Source: Planctomycetota bacterium (GTDB taxonomy: Bacteria; Planctomycetota; Phycisphaerae; Sedimentisphaerales; Anaerobacaceae). Taken from it: a stretch of DNA of 6,651 bases. The DNA lies in NCBI GenBank assembly GCA_022567055.1, contig JADFHU010000318.1, positions 1 through 6,651 of the forward strand, given 5' to 3'. Below are positions 6,424 through 6,651 of this stretch, piece after piece. The position numbers and the translations under genes were made by a program. Below the pieces are notes generated by a model. The model ran no database searches. It saw only the letters and a list, made by a program, of their open reading frames with translations, and had not been told where the DNA came from. Each line of letters opens with the position of its first letter. Positions within the stretch are counted from its first letter, which is position 1.

Positions 6424-6651
6424 AGAGAAGTCTATTTGCAGGCGTGTGTGAGCGGGGCGGCGGTGAATGCGGCTACATTCGCATGAAGCCGCTTTTGATC
6501 CCCCTTTTGCTCGTCTGCGCTGCCGCAGGGTGGCCAGCGTTACTCTCCACTGCGGGGGCCGCCAAACTCAATATCGTTGTCATCATGGCGGACGACCTGG
6601 GATGGAAGGATTTACATTGCTACGGCACTGCGCAGATGGACACGCCCTACC
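6420..6651 (+). CDS. N-terminal part of a fifth secreted sulfatase (3' end outside window)
   Basis: The frame is open from the ATG at 6420 through the right edge, giving 77 residues. NIVVIMADDLGWKDLHCYG is the conserved N-terminal strand of S1 sulfatases, with metal ligands D58-D59, followed by MDTPY, the usual [NL]-x-TP segment. The cysteine motif would come about 30 residues past the edge, so activity cannot be judged. A strong ribosome binding site supports 6420. However, this places about 21 hydrophilic residues (with Gly-Gly-Gly and two Cys) before the signal-peptide-like stretch that begins at the second Met (6483; MKPLLIPLLLVCAAAG), with probable cleavage after TAGA. Starting at 6483 gives a more usual signal peptide but has no ribosome binding site. 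Export is likely in either case. GC is high, like the neighbours other than the third sulfatase. Confidence 0.85.
   Translation, partial: MKRSLFAGVCERGGGECGYIRMKPLLIPLLLVCAAAGWPALLSTAGAAKLNIVVIMADDLGWKDLHCYGTAQMDTPY

Overview
The window is an all-plus-strand run of secreted sulfatase genes, apparently part of a sulfated-glycan degradation locus. Such dense sulfatase arrays, next to AraC-type regulators, are typical of the Planctomycetes-Verrucomicrobia-Lentisphaerae/Kiritimatiellae (PVC) bacteria and of some marine Bacteroidetes. Weak Shine-Dalgarno sites at several starts and a GC content near 55% in most genes fit a PVC bacterium best. This assignment is an inference; no phylogenetic marker gene is present.

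Layout: (1) 1-87, the last 28 codons of an upstream gene that reads like the end of an AraC-family DNA-binding domain. (2) 188-1720, an iduronate-2-sulfatase-like (S1_7-type) sulfatase. (3) 1733-3223, an arylsulfatase-type sulfatase starting 12 nt later. (4) 3220-4545, an N-acetylglucosamine-6-sulfatase-like (S1_11/S1_16-type) sulfatase whose start overlaps the previous stop (ATGA). It is interrupted by a one-base frameshift at a T6 run (4528-4533), and its C-terminal part continues in another frame to 4792. (5) 4910-6376, another arylsulfatase-type sulfatase with a clear ribosome binding site. (6) 6420 to the right edge, the start of a fifth sulfatase.

Each of the four sulfatases that reach the active site has an N-terminal signal peptide, the paired Asp metal ligands and a Cys-type C-x-P-x-R motif. 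They are therefore predicted to act outside the cytoplasm and to need formylglycine maturation of the cysteine. No maturation enzyme, glycoside hydrolase, transporter, RNA gene, insertion sequence or CRISPR array is visible. The second-site metal ligands differ (Asp-His, Asp-Asn, Asp-Gln, Asp-Asn), so the genes belong to different subfamilies. They probably remove sulfate groups from different positions or sugars of one polysaccharide, and are not recent tandem duplicates.

The most notable feature is the third sulfatase. From about 3300 to 4800 its GC content falls to about 34-46% in sampled windows, against 56-58% in sampled windows of its neighbours. It uses AGA/AGG for most arginines, whereas the neighbours use almost only CGN. 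Its first about 75 bp (signal peptide) and the 100 bp after its stop return to about 54% GC. This suggests that the catalytic body was replaced by, or acquired from, a lower-GC donor, and that the gene later took on a frameshift or carries an assembly or base-calling error. Short reading frames that end exactly on the next start codon (ATGA) bridge the gaps before the fourth and fifth sulfatases.
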